This document shows, piece after piece, positions 1-5,846 of a DNA stretch of 11,156 bases. The notes beneath the pieces are model-generated. The model worked only from the letters and a program-made list of their open reading frames with translations, had not been told where the DNA came from and searched no databases. This DNA comes from Comamonadaceae bacterium (lineage in GTDB: Bacteria; Pseudomonadota; Gammaproteobacteria; Burkholderiales; Burkholderiaceae_C). The stretch is taken from contig CANGZO010000059.1 of assembly GCA_947458305.1 (NCBI GenBank), positions 1 through 11,156 on the forward strand, in the 5' to 3' direction. Each line of letters starts with the position of its first letter. Positions within the stretch are counted from its first letter, which is position 1. A program made the position numbers and the translations under genes.

Positions 1-2
1 AA

Positions 3-53
3 GACCCGAACCTGCGCCGCGAATTTTTGTCATTGATTCCCAAAAAGGATTGA
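3..53 (+). CDS. C-terminal tail of an upstream gene (partial)
   Basis: The third frame from the left edge is open and ends in TGA at 51-53. It encodes a tail reading DPNLRREFLSLIPKKD, a charged and amphipathic composition typical of a real protein C-terminus. The stop lies 2 nt before the BLUF ATG, the spacing expected inside an operon. Sixteen residues are too few to assign a family. A second frame is also open through the edge into the BLUF gene, so the call rests mainly on the plausible composition and the tight spacing. Confidence 0.45.
   Translation, partial: DPNLRREFLSLIPKKD
45..49 (+). promoter_or_regulatory. Ribosome binding site of the BLUF gene
   Basis: AAGGA lies 6 nt before ATG 56 and overlaps the TTG at 50 that would otherwise extend the frame. 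It therefore decides the start at 56. Confidence 0.6.
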
Positions 54-55
54 CC

Positions 56-478
56 ATGTTGGTACGCCTGCTTTACGCCAGCCGTGTGGTGGATGACCGC
101 CCTGAAACCATCGAAGCCATTTTGGCCCGCTCGCGCCAGTTCAACCCCAGCACCGGCATCACCGGCATCCTTTGCTATGGCGGCGGTATCTTTTTGCAAG
201 CCATCGAAGGTGGACGCAGCGCGGTGAGCGAACTGTATGGCCACATCCAAAAAGATGCGCGCCACAAAGACGTGGTGTTGTTGCATTACGAAGAAATCTC
301 AGAGCGCCGTTTTGGCGGCTGGACCATGGGCCAGGTGGACGCATCGCGCGTCAACACCAACATCCTGCTCAAGTACTCTGAACGGGCCGAGCTGGACCCG
401 TACAACGTTTCGGGCAAAGTCTCGCTGGCCCTGCTCGAAGAGCTGATGGCCACCGCGTCCATCATCGGCCGCGCCTGA
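56..478 (+). CDS. BLUF-domain blue-light photoreceptor (short, stand-alone)
   Basis: BLUF domains bind FAD and sense blue light by rearranging hydrogen bonds around the flavin. All signature positions are visible: Tyr7 (LLYASR), Asn30 (FNPSTGITG), Gln48 (FLQAIEG), and Trp89/Met91 (FGGWTMG). The spacing Gln to Trp to Met equals that in Slr1694 and AppA. Residues 1-95 are the BLUF core and about 96-140 are the usual helical cap. There is no GGDEF, EAL or cyclase domain, so the output must go through a partner. ATG at 56 is chosen over TTG at 50 because AAGGA (45-49) sits 6 nt before it, giving 140 residues. The DUF429 gene follows after 4 nt and the upstream frame ends 2 nt before, so an operon is likely. 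Photochemistry is well supported; the signalling target is unknown. Confidence 0.93.
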   Translation: MLVRLLYASRVVDDRPETIEAILARSRQFNPSTGITGILCYGGGIFLQAIEGGRSAVSELYGHIQKDARHKDVVLLHYEEISERRFGGWTMGQVDASRVNTNILLKYSERAELDPYNVSGKVSLALLEELMATASIIGRA

Positions 479-482
479 ACGC

Positions 483-1298
483 ATGCAGCTCATCGGCTGC
501 GACTTCTCCAGCAGCCCCTCCAAACGCAAGCCCATCGTGCTGGCGCTGGGCCAGGCGCGTCAGGGCCGGGTCCAACTGCAGGCCCTGCACACCTTTGAGA
601 CCCTGACTGCGTTTGGCACTTGGCTGGAGCAGCCTGCCGACTGGGTGGGCGGTTTCGATTTGCCCTTTGGCCTTCCGCGTGAGCTGGTCGAGACCTTGGG
701 CTGGCCCACCGACTGGGCCGCCTGCATGGACCATTACGGCGCACTGGATCGTGCCCAGATTCGCGAGCAGTTTGCTGCGTTTTGCAACGCCCGTCCGGTG
801 GGCGGCAAGTTCGCGCACCGCGCCGCCGACCGGCCCGCAGGCTCCAGCCCCTCGATGAAGTGGGTCAACCCACCCGTGGCCTACATGCTGCACGCGGGCG
901 TGCCGCTGTTGCGCCAGGCGGGTGTGCACTTGCCAGGCCTGTGCGCTGGCGATGTGCGCCGCGTGGCGCTGGAGGCCTACCCCGGCCTGCTGGCGCGCGA
1001 GGTGCTGGGCAACACCAGCTACAAAAGCGACGACAAGGCCAAACAAACCCCCGAGCGCCTGCTGGCCCGGCGCGAATTGCTCAGTGCATTGGAGCGTGGC
1101 CAAACCCGCCTGGGCCTGCGCCTGGTGGCCAGCAATGCGCTGCTGGGGCGCTTGGCCGACGACGCGAGCGGCGACGCGCTGGACGCTACCCTGTGCCTGA
1201 TGCAGGCCGCTTGGGCGCAGCAGCAGCACGAGTCTGGGCACCCGCAATATGGCTTGCCGCCGTTTGATTCGTTGGAGGGGTGGATCGTTACCTGTTGA
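483..1298 (+). CDS. DUF429 family protein, predicted RNase H-fold nuclease
   Basis: This 271-residue protein fits DUF429 (PF04250), a family predicted to have an RNase H-like nuclease fold but with no settled substrate. The expected acidic positions are visible: Asp7 in the first strand (IGCDFS), Asp59 (GGFDLPFGLP), Glu164 in the family-typical E-x-YP motif (LEAYPG), and Asp231/Asp234 in the last helix (GDALDATLC). There is no signal peptide or membrane segment, so it should be cytoplasmic. The ATG lies 4 nt after the BLUF stop, making cotranscription and possibly translational coupling likely. The stop codon is inside the left arm of an inverted repeat (1293-1301). Family assignment is fairly firm from the motif pattern. 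Nuclease activity is a fold-based prediction and any link to light sensing is inference. Confidence 0.8.
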   Translation: MQLIGCDFSSSPSKRKPIVLALGQARQGRVQLQALHTFETLTAFGTWLEQPADWVGGFDLPFGLPRELVETLGWPTDWAACMDHYGALDRAQIREQFAAFCNARPVGGKFAHRAADRPAGSSPSMKWVNPPVAYMLHAGVPLLRQAGVHLPGLCAGDVRRVALEAYPGLLAREVLGNTSYKSDDKAKQTPERLLARRELLSALERGQTRLGLRLVASNALLGRLADDASGDALDATLCLMQAAWAQQQHESGHPQYGLPPFDSLEGWIVTC

Positions 1299-1349
1299 CG
1301 CAGGTCCAATACCGAACAACTGGGGGACAGTGTCCGGTTGGCGTCAACA
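1293..1349. repeat. Compound inverted repeat between convergent genes
   Basis: Perfect 9-bp arms TGTTGACGC (1293-1301) and GCGTCAACA (1341-1349) enclose 39 nt. Inside, ACCGAACA (1311-1318) pairs with TGTCCGGT (1331-1338) at 7 of 8 positions. A smaller palindrome, GGACA-G-TGTCC, lies at 1325-1335. The left arm overlaps the DUF429 stop. The element lies where the + strand DUF429 and minus-strand brnA transcripts meet, so it could act as a bidirectional transcript-end structure. There is no T-tract on either side, so it is not a canonical intrinsic terminator. A remnant of an intergenic repeat family is the main alternative. Confidence 0.6.
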
Positions 1350-1379
1350 AGCGGAAAACGGGTTTAGAAGGTCTGAGTC

Positions 1380-1718
1380 TCAAACAGGTGATTGCGTCTT
1401 GAGCCAATCACGCAGCGCGGTGTTCATGCGGGTTTGCCAGCCAGGGCCGCCTGCGCGGAAGGCGGCCAGCACATCGCGATCTATCCGGATGGTGGTGGAT
1501 TCCTTGTCGCTGCCGGTGGGGCGTCCCCTCTGGCGTCGGTAGGTCTCGATGCCCGCCTGCATTTCTTCACGCGTCAGCGGTCGACCATCTTCATCCTCGC
1601 CGTCCCATACATAGGGCGCAGAGGCCTGGGTTCGGTTTTTCTGCGTTTTGCTTTTGCCTTGGGCCGAGGCTGTGCGCAATTCATCAAGCGTCATCGAAGT
1701 CGTTTTTGAGCCAGTCAT
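1380..1718 (-). CDS. brnA: BrnA family antitoxin
   Basis: BrnA is the DNA-binding antitoxin of the BrnTA type II module; it neutralises BrnT and represses the shared promoter. The C-terminal block matches the family: RGRPTGSDKE (about 64-73), a ribbon-helix-helix strand STTIRIDRDVLAAFR (74-88), then GPGWQTRMN and ALRDWL (91-106). Residues 1-60 are a polar region likely to wrap the toxin. I place the start at 1718 (112 residues) because AAAGGA lies 9 nt upstream; a later ATG at 1694 has no ribosome binding site. The frame also extends further upstream inside brnT, which is not needed. The start at 1718 overlaps the toxin end by 35 nt, which favours coupled synthesis. Toxin-first order is usual for BrnTA. 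Confidence 0.9.
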   Translation of the reverse strand: MTGSKTTSMTLDELRTASAQGKSKTQKNRTQASAPYVWDGEDEDGRPLTREEMQAGIETYRRQRGRPTGSDKESTTIRIDRDVLAAFRAGGPGWQTRMNTALRDWLKTQSPV

Positions 1719-1977
1719 GGTAAGCGGTCCTTTCATCTTCACTGGCGGGTCTGAAGCTGATGATCCGCATCGCGCTTTGTCGCGAGACATACACCACCGT
1801 CAGCACCGCCAGCACATCGAACACATAGGCAAATGCTTGGGTGCGCAGTTCTAGGTTTCGAACACTCTTCACGTCCAGTCGATACTTGCTGTCCAGCACC
1901 ATCACGGCATCAATGAAGTCCAAACCGTGCTTGTCCAAATTGGTTTGCCGTTTTTCGGGGTCCCAAAGTATGTGCAT
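1684..1977 (-). CDS. brnT: BrnT family ribonuclease toxin
   Basis: BrnT has a RelE-like fold and is an RNase that blocks translation. This 97-residue protein has the family hallmarks: WDPEKRQTNLDKHGLDF at 5-21, an acidic stretch with LDSKYRLDV (28-36), the core strands VLTVVYVSR (58-66), and the C-terminal MRIISFRPAS..ER (70-83). Length equals the family norm. It is the first gene of the brnTA pair and lies directly downstream of a good sigma-70-like promoter with an AT-rich upstream region, unlike the GC-rich neighbours. A chromosomally inserted accessory module is likely. I see no broken frame or missing motif, so the toxin is probably functional. Confidence 0.93.
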   Translation of the reverse strand: MHILWDPEKRQTNLDKHGLDFIDAVMVLDSKYRLDVKSVRNLELRTQAFAYVFDVLAVLTVVYVSRQSAMRIISFRPASEDERTAYHDWLKNDFDDA

Positions 1978-1989
1978 TTCGGTTCATTT

Positions 1990-2017
1990 ATTGTAGTAAC
2001 GAAAATTTTGAAGTCAA
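1990..2017 (-). promoter_or_regulatory. Predicted sigma-70 promoter of brnTA
   Basis: On the minus strand TTGACT (2017-2012) and TACAAT (1995-1990) are separated by 16 bp; each matches the consensus at 5 of 6 positions. Transcription would start near 1983, about 6 nt before the brnT ATG, giving an almost leaderless mRNA. The spacer contains the palindrome AAAATTTT (2002-2009), a possible but unproven contact site for the BrnA repressor. Confidence 0.6.
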
Positions 2018-2116
2018 CCCTCGGAAATTCCATAAAGTGCCTTGGGTGAGATAACTGCAGATGAAAATGTTGCCTTTGTAATTCAAATAATGTATCAGGG
2101 TATACGATGGGGCCTG

Positions 2117-2142
2117 ATCTGGAGGGTGACTGAAATCCAGAT
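2117..2142 (+). repeat. Small hairpin in the leader of the PNPOx-like gene
   Basis: ATCTGGA (2117-2123) and TCCAGAT (2136-2142) form a perfect 7-bp stem with a 12-nt loop. It lies 26 nt before the first possible start of the flavin-barrel gene, in the AT-rich gap 1978-2167. That gap otherwise holds only the brnTA promoter. I see no clear + strand promoter in it. Confidence 0.35.
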
Positions 2143-2167
2143 GCAAAGAGCCTTGATTTGACCGAGA

Positions 2168-2644
2168 GTGCCGTTGACCCTTTTGAATAAACCCGTCCAA
2201 GAAGCGGCAAGCCGCAGTGTCTTGTGCTGGCTGGCCACGGTGGATGCCGAGGGCCAGCCCAATGTCTCGCCCAAAGAGGTTTGGGCCATTGCAGACGATG
2301 CACATGTGGTGGTGGCGAACATTGCATCACCCCAGTCGGTCCGTAACATCGCGCAGCAGCCGCAGGTGTGCTTGAGCTTTGTGGATGTTTTCGTGCAAAA
2401 GGGCTTCAAGCTGGTGGGCACGGCGCGCGAGGTGCGTGCAGCCGACCCAGAATTCTCTGCTTGGGCAGCGCCATTGCTCTCCATGGTGGGTCAACGCTTT
2501 GTCATCCACAGCGTGCTGGTCATTCGTGTCACATCGGTGGCGCCCATCGTGGCACCCAGCTACCGTTTCTATCCGGATGAAACCACCGAGGCGTCGCAAA
2601 TCCAGGCGGCCATGCGCGCCTATGGTGTGCAACCCAGGGTCTGA
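2168..2644 (+). CDS. Pyridoxamine 5'-phosphate oxidase-like FMN split-barrel protein
   Basis: The sequence fits the PNPOx-like split barrel that binds FMN or a related flavin: RSVLCWLATVDAEGQPNVSPKEVWA (about 16-40) is the first hairpin and phosphate-contact region, VVVANIASPQSVRNI (47-61) the second, and VCLSFVDVFVQKGFKLVGTA (67-86) the barrel core. The tail SVAPIVAPSYRFYPDE (123-138) recalls stand-alone members annotated only as pyridoxamine 5'-phosphate oxidase family. It lacks the C-terminal signature of true PdxH, so it probably acts on another small molecule. The start is uncertain: a stop at 2159-2161 limits the frame, and only GTG 2168, TTG 2174 or TTG 2183 are available. GAGAG (2164-2168) suits TTG 2174 best by spacing. 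Cytoplasmic, apparently monocistronic. Confidence 0.83.
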   Translation: MPLTLLNKPVQEAASRSVLCWLATVDAEGQPNVSPKEVWAIADDAHVVVANIASPQSVRNIAQQPQVCLSFVDVFVQKGFKLVGTAREVRAADPEFSAWAAPLLSMVGQRFVIHSVLVIRVTSVAPIVAPSYRFYPDETTEASQIQAAMRAYGVQPRV

Positions 2645-2722
2645 GTCCACCTGCAGACAGGCCGCTACGGTACAAGCCGTTACGATAGCCCATCACCCTC
2701 CCATGCGGGTGGCGACCCATTC

Positions 2723-2727
2723 AGGAG
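2723..2727 (+). promoter_or_regulatory. Ribosome binding site that sets the cupin start
   Basis: AGGAG abuts the ATG at 2728 with no spacer but lies 6 nt before the second in-frame ATG at 2734. It therefore supports initiation at 2734. Confidence 0.75.
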
Positions 2728-2733
2728 ATGCAG

Positions 2734-3123
2734 ATGACAACGCAAGGTTTTGTGGTGACGCACGCCAAAGATGCGCAGTTCGAGCGGGGTCTGCGCTCGT
2801 TTTTTGAGTACCGTGATTTGGGGCTCAAGGAGGCCACCCAGGGCCGTGTCACGGCCAGTGTGATTCGTGCTGCAGATGGGCATGAATTTTCCAGCCAGCC
2901 GCATTTGCACCACACCGAGTTCCAGCTGGTCTATGTGCTCAAGGGTTGGATCGAGTTTGAGTACGAGGGGCAGGGTCCGGTTCGGCTGGAAGCGGGCTCC
3001 TGTGTGCACCAGCCGCCAGGCATTCGCCACCGCGAACTGGGGCACAGCGAGGATCTGGAGTTGCTCGAAGTGGTGCTGCCTGCCGACTTCAAGACCGAGA
3101 CGGTGGACAGCGTCAACCCTTGA
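2734..3123 (+). CDS. Small single-domain cupin protein
   Basis: This 129-residue single-domain cupin has both conserved motifs. Motif 1 spans about 57-71 with His57, His59 and a Gln64 where most cupins have Glu, ending at Gly71. Motif 2 spans 88-103 with Gly88, Pro94, Gly96 and His99, but Gly103 replaces the usual Asn. The metal site would be His57, His59, Gln64 and His99, so metal binding is likely but the glutamate ligand is altered. No DNA-binding domain or signal peptide is seen. Start 2734 is chosen over 2728 by ribosome-binding-site spacing. The transporter gene begins 13 nt downstream, so the two are probably cotranscribed. Substrate unknown: such small cupins include sugar or amino-acid derivative enzymes and sensors. 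Confidence 0.88.
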   Translation: MTTQGFVVTHAKDAQFERGLRSFFEYRDLGLKEATQGRVTASVIRAADGHEFSSQPHLHHTEFQLVYVLKGWIEFEYEGQGPVRLEAGSCVHQPPGIRHRELGHSEDLELLEVVLPADFKTETVDSVNP

Positions 3124-3136
3124 ATAAGTAGACCCC

Positions 3137-4093
3137 ATGTTCCGCAGTTTCTTTCTTTCACGCCGCTGGGCCTTGTGGGCCTGGGGTGGTCTGTTCGTGC
3201 TGGTGGCGCTGGTGTTCATCACCGTGCAGCAGACCGTCAAGTTGAACGCTTGGTACGGCGAGTTTTATGACCTGTTGCAAAAGCCCGAACAAGCCGGAGG
3301 GCTGGAGAAGTTCTGGGGTTTCATGTTGCAGTTTGCGTGGATTGCGTTTCCGTTCATGTTGCTGCGCAGCCTCGAGACGTATCTGGCTTCTCACTTCGCT
3401 TTTCGTTGGCGTCAGGCTTTGACCGAGGCCTACCTGCCACGCTGGAAGGGCACTGATGCCACGGTAGAGGGCGCTTCGCAGCGCATTCAAGAAGATTGCA
3501 TGCGTTTTGCCCGCCAGACCGAAAACCTGGGCCTGGGGTTGGTGCGTGCGCTGCTCACGCTGGTGTCCTTTATTCCGATTTTGTGGGCTTTGTCCGCAGG
3601 CATGGCCATTGCCTGGTTGCAGTTTGAGGGCTCGCTGTTTTGGGTGGCGCTGGTCACGGCCCTGGGCGGCACAGTCATTTCGTGGTTTGTGGGCATCCGT
3701 TTGCCGGGGCTGGAGTACAACAACCAGAAAACCGAGGCTGCTTTGCGCAAGGATTTGGTGTTCGCCGAGGATGAGCGCAGCCGCATGGATTTGCCCACGG
3801 TGATGGAGTTGTTCATGGGGGTGCGGCTGAACAATTTCCGGCTGTTCAACCACTATGCTTACTTTCACCTGTGGAGTAATTTGTACAGCCAGGTGATGGT
3901 GATCTTTCCTTTCCTTTTGATGGGGCCATCGCTGTTCACGGGCTTGATCACTTTGGGGGTCATCCAGCAGGTGAGCAATGCCTTCAACAAAGTGAACGAC
4001 TCTTTTTCTTACCTCATCGAGCGCTGGACCGACATCACCGAGCTGCGCTCGATTTACAAGCGTTTGTCGGAGTTTGAAAAAGCGCTGGTCTAA
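3137..4093 (+). CDS. Short SbmA/BacA-like inner-membrane transporter
   Basis: The protein matches the SbmA/BacA family (PF05992), proton-coupled inner-membrane importers of peptide antibiotics and other bulky compounds, over most of its length. Shared blocks include LNAWYGEFYDLLQ (36-48), FAFRWRQALTEAYL (87-100), RIQEDCMRFARQTENLG (116-132), RLPGLEYNNQKTEAALRKDLVFAEDE (188-213) and SIYKRLSEFE (305-314). The acidic residues of these blocks are retained. At 318 residues it is about 90 shorter than E. coli SbmA, all at the N-terminus: the first membrane segments are absent and the protein starts just before the helix leading to NAWY. No ATPase domain is present or nearby. The ATG follows the cupin stop by 13 nt. 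Substrate is unknown; it is a relative of SbmA, not SbmA itself. Confidence 0.85.
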   Translation: MFRSFFLSRRWALWAWGGLFVLVALVFITVQQTVKLNAWYGEFYDLLQKPEQAGGLEKFWGFMLQFAWIAFPFMLLRSLETYLASHFAFRWRQALTEAYLPRWKGTDATVEGASQRIQEDCMRFARQTENLGLGLVRALLTLVSFIPILWALSAGMAIAWLQFEGSLFWVALVTALGGTVISWFVGIRLPGLEYNNQKTEAALRKDLVFAEDERSRMDLPTVMELFMGVRLNNFRLFNHYAYFHLWSNLYSQVMVIFPFLLMGPSLFTGLITLGVIQQVSNAFNKVNDSFSYLIERWTDITELRSIYKRLSEFEKALV

Positions 4094-4114
4094 CGCAATG
4101 TTCAGCGGGCGGAA

Positions 4115-5800
4115 TCAAATGGCGGCTGCGGCGATGTCGGCTGGGAGCGGATCCAACTCTTTGAGTGCCTGCAGGGCTTCGGCATCGGTGCGGTAAAGCT
4201 TGAGGTGCTGTCCCTCGACCAGCTCGCCGGCTCTGCGCAAGGTGGTTTCGACCGGCAGCTTGATCCCACTGATGTGCAGCGTGATGCCTCGGCTTGCCAG
4301 TTGGCGGTGCAACTGGCCAAAGGTTTCCACACCGGTCACGTCGATGCGGTTGATGGGTTGTGCAAAAAGGGCCACATGTTTCACATCCGGGTGCTGGGCC
4401 AAGTGGTCGGTGATGGCGCGGTCAAAGTCACTGGCGGCGGCAAAGTCCAGCTCGGCGTCCATGCGCAATGCGTACAGCTGGGGAGCCAAGGGCGGCAGTT
4501 TCCAAAGATGCCGGTCACGCAGGCTGCCGTCTGGGTGCAGGCCCACTTCGATGATGCGTGGGTGCAGACGGGTGTGCAAAAAGTGGCTCAGGCCCACCAG
4601 CACCCCGGTCATCACGCCCCAGTAAATGCGTGGCGCCGTGAGCAGGGTCATGGCAAAAGTGATGCCCGCTGTCATGGTCTCGATGCGGCCGACACGCCAG
4701 AGGTTAAAAAACTGGCGGGGCTGGAACAAATTGAGCACGGCCACGATCACGGCCGCCGACATGACCGAACGCGGCACGAACTGCAGAGCAGGCATGAGCA
4801 AGAGCAAAGCCAGCAACACAAAGCCCACCGAAGCCACCACCGCCCAGCCCGATCGCGCACCAGCATAGAGCATGAGGGCCGAGCGGGAAAACGAGGTGCT
4901 GGTGGCAAAACTGCCTGAAAACGCCGAGGCCAGTTTGGCCAGCCCCTGGCTGAAAAGTTCGGTGCTGTCGTCCCAACGTTTGCCGTCGCGCCGGCATTCG
5001 ATGCGGGCGCTCGATGCTGTTTCCAGAAAGCTCACCAGCGCGATCACCATGGCGGGCAACCACAGCTGGTTGATCACCTCCAGGCCGGGCCACGCAGGCC
5101 AGTAAAAGTCGGGCAGGCCTGAGGGCAACAGGCCGACTACCGCGCCGTGGTTTTGGTAATCGGTGACATAGGCGATGGCCGAGGCCAAGCCCATGACGAT
5201 CATGATGCCAGGCCATCGGGGCTTGAAGTGGCGCAGCAGCAAGAGCACGGCCAGGCTGCCCAGCCCAAACCACGCAGGCCAGCCGCTGAGCCACACGGGC
5301 CAGGTCTGCACATCCCAGCTCCAAGCTTTGACGCCCAGCAGTCCGGGGACCTGCGAGGCCATGATGAGCAAAGACGCGGCTTGGGTGAAACCCATCATCA
5401 CTGGGGCGCTGACCAGGTTGATCAGCCAGCCGTAGCTGCCCAGACCCAACAGCAGCTGAATGGCACCCGACAGCAACGACAACCAAACTGCCAGCGCCAC
5501 CCACTCGGGCGAGCCGGGTTCGGCCATGCCCGTGAGAGATGCGGCGATCAGCACGCAGGTCAGGGCCGCAGGGCCGACTGACAGGCGGTTGGCGCTGCCA
5601 AACAGCACGGCCAGCAGCGCCGGAATCAGGCAAGCGTAAAGCCCAGTGATCAGAGGCATGCCTGCCAAGCCCGCATAGGCCACTGCCTGCGGAACCATGA
5701 CCAGTGCCACCGTCAAGCCCGCCAGCACCTCGGTGCGGGCCAGCGGTGCTGTCAGGCGAGGCCAGTGTCGAAATGTTGAAAAACGTTGCATGTCGGGCAT
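4115..5800 (-). CDS. SulP family anion permease with STAS domain (probable sulfate transporter)
   Basis: SulP proteins move sulfate, bicarbonate or related anions across the inner membrane. Visible here are the first-helix signature VPQAVAYAGLAGMPLITGLYA (36-56), LFGSANRLSVGPAAL (66-80), about a dozen hydrophobic segments up to residue 408, and the conserved core region FLETASSARIECRRDGKRWD (258-277). A cytoplasmic STAS domain spans about 443-550, with the IDVTG loop at 486-490. At 561 residues it is full length. The start at 5800 has an in-frame ATG alternative at 5791; neither has a strong ribosome binding site. It follows the sulfatase stop by 36 nt in the same direction, so sulfate is the favoured substrate, by context only. 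Bicarbonate or dicarboxylate transport, as in some family members, remains possible. It converges on the SbmA-like gene with a 21-nt gap. Confidence 0.9.
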   Translation of the reverse strand: MPDMQRFSTFRHWPRLTAPLARTEVLAGLTVALVMVPQAVAYAGLAGMPLITGLYACLIPALLAVLFGSANRLSVGPAALTCVLIAASLTGMAEPGSPEWVALAVWLSLLSGAIQLLLGLGSYGWLINLVSAPVMMGFTQAASLLIMASQVPGLLGVKAWSWDVQTWPVWLSGWPAWFGLGSLAVLLLLRHFKPRWPGIMIVMGLASAIAYVTDYQNHGAVVGLLPSGLPDFYWPAWPGLEVINQLWLPAMVIALVSFLETASSARIECRRDGKRWDDSTELFSQGLAKLASAFSGSFATSTSFSRSALMLYAGARSGWAVVASVGFVLLALLLLMPALQFVPRSVMSAAVIVAVLNLFQPRQFFNLWRVGRIETMTAGITFAMTLLTAPRIYWGVMTGVLVGLSHFLHTRLHPRIIEVGLHPDGSLRDRHLWKLPPLAPQLYALRMDAELDFAAASDFDRAITDHLAQHPDVKHVALFAQPINRIDVTGVETFGQLHRQLASRGITLHISGIKLPVETTLRRAGELVEGQHLKLYRTDAEALQALKELDPLPADIAAAAI

Positions 5801-5824
5801 GGCCGATCTTAGCCGCCAGGGCCA

Positions 5825-5846
5825 TCAGCGCTGGGTTCAGCGCTGA
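5825..5846 (-). repeat. Perfect hairpin at the sulfatase/SulP junction
   Basis: Arms TCAGCGCTG (5825-5833) and CAGCGCTGA (5838-5846) give a perfect 9-bp stem with a 4-nt loop. Each arm core, CAGCGCTG, is itself palindromic, so it is also a direct repeat with 12-bp period. It covers the last sulfatase codons and stop. No T-tract follows, so full termination is unlikely; partial termination or mRNA-end stabilisation within the operon would fit. Confidence 0.65.

Noticed and set aside
154..173. Tandem ACCGGCATC repeat
   Set aside because: It encodes the conserved TGITGI turn of the BLUF domain and needs no other explanation.
462..1319. A 285-codon open frame on the minus strand over the DUF429 gene
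   Set aside because: It mirrors a gene with clear domain motifs, is Gln/Ala/Gly-rich without recognisable motifs, and long antisense frames are common in GC-rich sequence.
4704..5825. A 373-codon minus-strand frame inside the SulP gene
   Set aside because: Same strand but different frame from SulP, with Ala/Gly/His/Arg-rich content and no membrane segments. SulP motifs are continuous in the other frame, so there is no frameshift.
5801..5836. Intrinsic terminator before SulP
   Set aside because: The hairpin there is strong but no T-rich run follows on the minus strand, so I list it as a hairpin only.
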